In this document: in pieces, positions 62,440-64,000 of the stretch
Layout: every line of letters begins with the position of its first letter
Position numbering within the stretch: the stretch's first letter is position 1
NCBI RefSeq assembly: GCF_013004595.1
Contig: NZ_JABEMC010000001.1
Coordinates: forward strand, 1 to 64,000
Reading direction: 5' to 3'
From: Brevibacterium luteolum
GTDB taxonomy: Bacteria > Actinomycetota > Actinomycetes > Actinomycetales > Brevibacteriaceae
DNA: 64,000 nt
Made by a program: the position numbers and the translations under genes
Notes under the pieces: model-generated
The model's database searches: none
What the model was told of the DNA's origin: nothing
Seen by the model: the letters and a program-made list of their open reading frames with translations, nothing else

Positions 62440-62453
62440 GGACGGGCAGAACC

Positions 62454-62903
62454 ATGACCTACGTCAAGGGACCCAACGGGACCGTCTTTGACGTGGCTGA
62501 GCACGTGGCCTCCGGCCTCATCAACGGAGGCCACGTGAAGCCAGCCACGAAGGACGAGTTCCTGAACGCGAATCCCGGCGCCGAGCCCGCCAAAGACGGT
62601 CACCCGACCGACGCCTCGAAGGCTGTCCCGCCGCTGGGCCAGGTCGCCGGCGATCTGCCAAGCGACACGATCGACATCTGGCCACCGGACAAGCGGCGCA
62701 CTGCCGCAGACCTGGATGCAGAGCGAGAAGCCGACACCGAGACCGACACCGGCGAAACCGACACCGGTGACACCGAGACGCCGGCCGGCAACGCCTCAAA
62801 GGACACCTGGCGCGAGCACGCGCTCACGCTCGGGTTCGCCGAGGAGCAGCTGGACGGTCTCGGCCGAGACGACATCAAGAAGCTCGTCTCCGGAGACGAC
62901 TGA
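62454..62903 (+). CDS. Small head-region protein of unknown function
   Basis: A 149-residue acidic protein. The N-terminus (YVKGPNGTVFDVAEHVASGL) resembles head-fibre or capsid-associated proteins of actinophages; the middle has Glu/Thr/Asp repeats (ETDTGETDTGDTE); the end is helical. ATG 62454 was preferred to GTG 62436, which overlaps the coat gene. Confidence 0.65.
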   Translation: MTYVKGPNGTVFDVAEHVASGLINGGHVKPATKDEFLNANPGAEPAKDGHPTDASKAVPPLGQVAGDLPSDTIDIWPPDKRRTAADLDAEREADTETDTGETDTGDTETPAGNASKDTWREHALTLGFAEEQLDGLGRDDIKKLVSGDD

Positions 62904-62918
62904 GAGAGGTGGCATCCG

Positions 62919-63512
62919 ATGCTCATCACGATCGACGACGTGAAGGCCTGGGGCAACGACATCGATGACGACGAGCTCACGATGATCGAAACGCTCATCG
63001 CCGCCGCATCGGATGCCATCACCTCAGCTGCCGGCTGCCCAATCGCCTACCGAGAGTCCACCGTCCGTGTCATAGGCCTACCCGACCGGCTCCTGGAGCT
63101 GCCCGGCCTGCCGATCGACACCGTCCACGAAGTCCACGTCAACGACACCCTGCTCGACGCCCGCGCCTACGCGGTCGTCTCACAGGGCATCTACCGTAAC
63201 GACGGCTGGTCATGCGGCCACCACCTGCCAGAAATCCACGTCCGCTACTCCCATGGCCTCAAACAAGTCCCAGCAGACGTCAAGGCGCTCGCCGTCGGCA
63301 TGGTGACGGCTGGCCTGCATGAGGTGCGTGAGGGGTCATGGTCGATCCGCAACGGCGGCCTGTCGTCGGTGAGCATTGACGACTACCGGGAGTCCTACGC
63401 CACGACTGGTGAGTCCACGGAGATGGTCACACCGATGAGCCTGCCGTCCCGAACTCGTGCCTGGCTGCGTGCCCGGTTCGGAGGCGGGGCGACGGTCGTG
63501 GGGATGCTGTGA
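62919..63512 (+). CDS. Head-tail connector protein (gp6-like)
   Basis: A 197-residue protein with the connector pattern: helical start (LTMIETLIAAASDAITSAAG) and then PDRLLELPGLPIDTVHEVHV with a second block DVKALAVGMVTAGLHEV. It sits at the usual place after the coat gene. The next start overlaps its stop. Confidence 0.8.
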   Translation: MLITIDDVKAWGNDIDDDELTMIETLIAAASDAITSAAGCPIAYRESTVRVIGLPDRLLELPGLPIDTVHEVHVNDTLLDARAYAVVSQGIYRNDGWSCGHHLPEIHVRYSHGLKQVPADVKALAVGMVTAGLHEVREGSWSIRNGGLSSVSIDDYRESYATTGESTEMVTPMSLPSRTRAWLRARFGGGATVVGML

Positions 63513-63934
63513 GCGCCCGTCGTGCGGCTGCAGCACTTATGCGCGGCCGGCGCGCTGCTAAGGCGCTGATGGTCGACCGCTGCACCATCTCCCGCGTCAC
63601 CGGTGAGACCACCGACCGCACCACTGGCAAGGTCGTGCCGCTCACCGAGCAGATCTACCCGAACGAGGACTACCCGGTGGGCTGCTGCAAGCTCACCTCC
63701 TACGAGGGCTACGAGGCCGAGCAGGAGTCTGCTGGCGCAGATATGACCGAGCAGCGCATGTCCATCCACCTGCCGGTCGGATCGGTGCGCGTCAACGTCG
63801 GCGACATCGTCGAGATCACCTACGCCGACCTCGATCCGCTGCTCGTCGGCCGCACGTACCGCATCAGCCAGGAAGCGCCGTTCCGCACGTACAGCACCGC
63901 CTACCGCATCTTCGTCGACTACATCGCTGATTGA
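63509..63934 (+). CDS. Head closure protein (DUF6093-like)
   Basis: A 141-residue protein with a beta-rich core (DRCTISRVTGETTDRTTGKV; VGDIVEITYADLDPLLVGRT) typical of actinophage head-tail stopper proteins that follow the connector. GTG 63509 overlaps the connector stop. Confidence 0.75.
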   Translation: MSARRAAAALMRGRRAAKALMVDRCTISRVTGETTDRTTGKVVPLTEQIYPNEDYPVGCCKLTSYEGYEAEQESAGADMTEQRMSIHLPVGSVRVNVGDIVEITYADLDPLLVGRTYRISQEAPFRTYSTAYRIFVDYIAD

Positions 63935-63952
63935 GAGAAGAGGGGACGCCTC

Positions 63953-64000
63953 ATGGGTCTGCGCATCGACACCAGTGAAGTGGATCGCCTCGCCAGCGAC
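63953..64000 (+). CDS. Start of next morphogenesis gene (partial)
   Basis: The first 16 codons (MGLRIDTSEVDRLASD) of a gene cut by the window edge. GAGGGG-type purines precede the ATG. Position suggests an HK97 gp10-like tail-completion protein, but only the start is visible. Confidence 0.55.
   Translation, partial: MGLRIDTSEVDRLASD

Larger units (their letters stand above)
43930..64000. mobile_element. Siphovirus-type prophage, left and middle part
   Basis: From the tRNA-Arg 3' half to the right edge the genes are phage-like: immunity region, antirepressor, many tiny overlapping genes, nucleases, terminase, portal, head and connector genes in standard order. Tail, lysis and integrase genes are not reached. 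Every gene examined is intact and in frame except the unclear case at 50500-50729, so the prophage may be functional. Confidence 0.93.

Noticed and set aside
43930-64000. An integrase gene or CRISPR array in the prophage part
   Set aside because: I looked for Tyr- or Ser-recombinase motifs and for regular spacer-repeat patterns and found none in the window.

Overview
The window is high-GC chromosomal DNA from an actinobacterium. Supporting signs are LPXTG surface proteins with LPRTG sorting signals, GTP-dependent PEPCK, a Bpa-type proteasome activator ending in GNYL, MMPL and YhgE/Pip exporters, a DUF222/HNH gene, and many start codons placed 6-8 nt after a TANNNT -10 box (leaderless mRNAs). 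A Micrococcales-type genus such as Brevibacterium is my best guess; this is inference from protein style, with no search behind it.

Layout of the host part. 1-831: the right end of an IS481-family element interrupts a DASS-type anion transporter gene. 1003-9758: three LPXTG cell-wall proteins, one a secreted trypsin-like protease, share a module of about 95 residues next to the sorting signal; between them lie a diacylglycerol-kinase-type lipid kinase, serS, a HAD phosphatase and two META-domain proteins. 9961-17004: a second HAD phosphatase, bpa with an uncharacterised partner, a quinone oxidoreductase, threonine deaminase, and a maltokinase-like protein whose catalytic residues look lost. 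17079-22124: tRNA-Ser(UGA), a MerR regulator divergent from a SulP transporter, an arsenic cluster (arsC, acr3, divergent arsR), a VanZ-like protein and a CsbD-like stress protein. 22508-36923: a DUF222/HNH protein, a MaoC-type hydratase with an amidase, a TetR regulator with tandem operators driving an MMPL-YhgE/Pip exporter pair, an FAD/NAD-binding protein overlapping an LCP cell-wall ligase. 37166-43566: tRNA-Ser(GCU), a polysaccharide pyruvyl transferase, a small membrane protein, a Pit phosphate transporter with a tiny partner, a thioesterase and pckG.

From tRNA-Arg(ACG) at 43899-43971 to the right edge the window is a siphovirus-type prophage whose other end lies outside. Its left end is a control region: a leftward repressor whose last 13 codons are antisense to the tRNA-Arg 3' half, a divergent Cro/Xis-like gene, shared operator-like half sites, a leftward HIRAN-domain gene and a Bro-type antirepressor. 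A long train of tiny, overlapping rightward genes follows (46344-52855), then HNH and VRR-NUC nucleases, then the packaging and head genes in standard order: HNH, small and large terminase, portal, MuF-like head protein, scaffold, coat, head-tail connectors. No integrase is present in the window. The layout resembles phages such as mycobacteriophage BPs, in which attP lies inside the repressor gene so that integration changes the repressor C-terminus; this is the most interesting candidate system here, alongside an MMPL transporter fused to a degraded ABC-ATPase domain.
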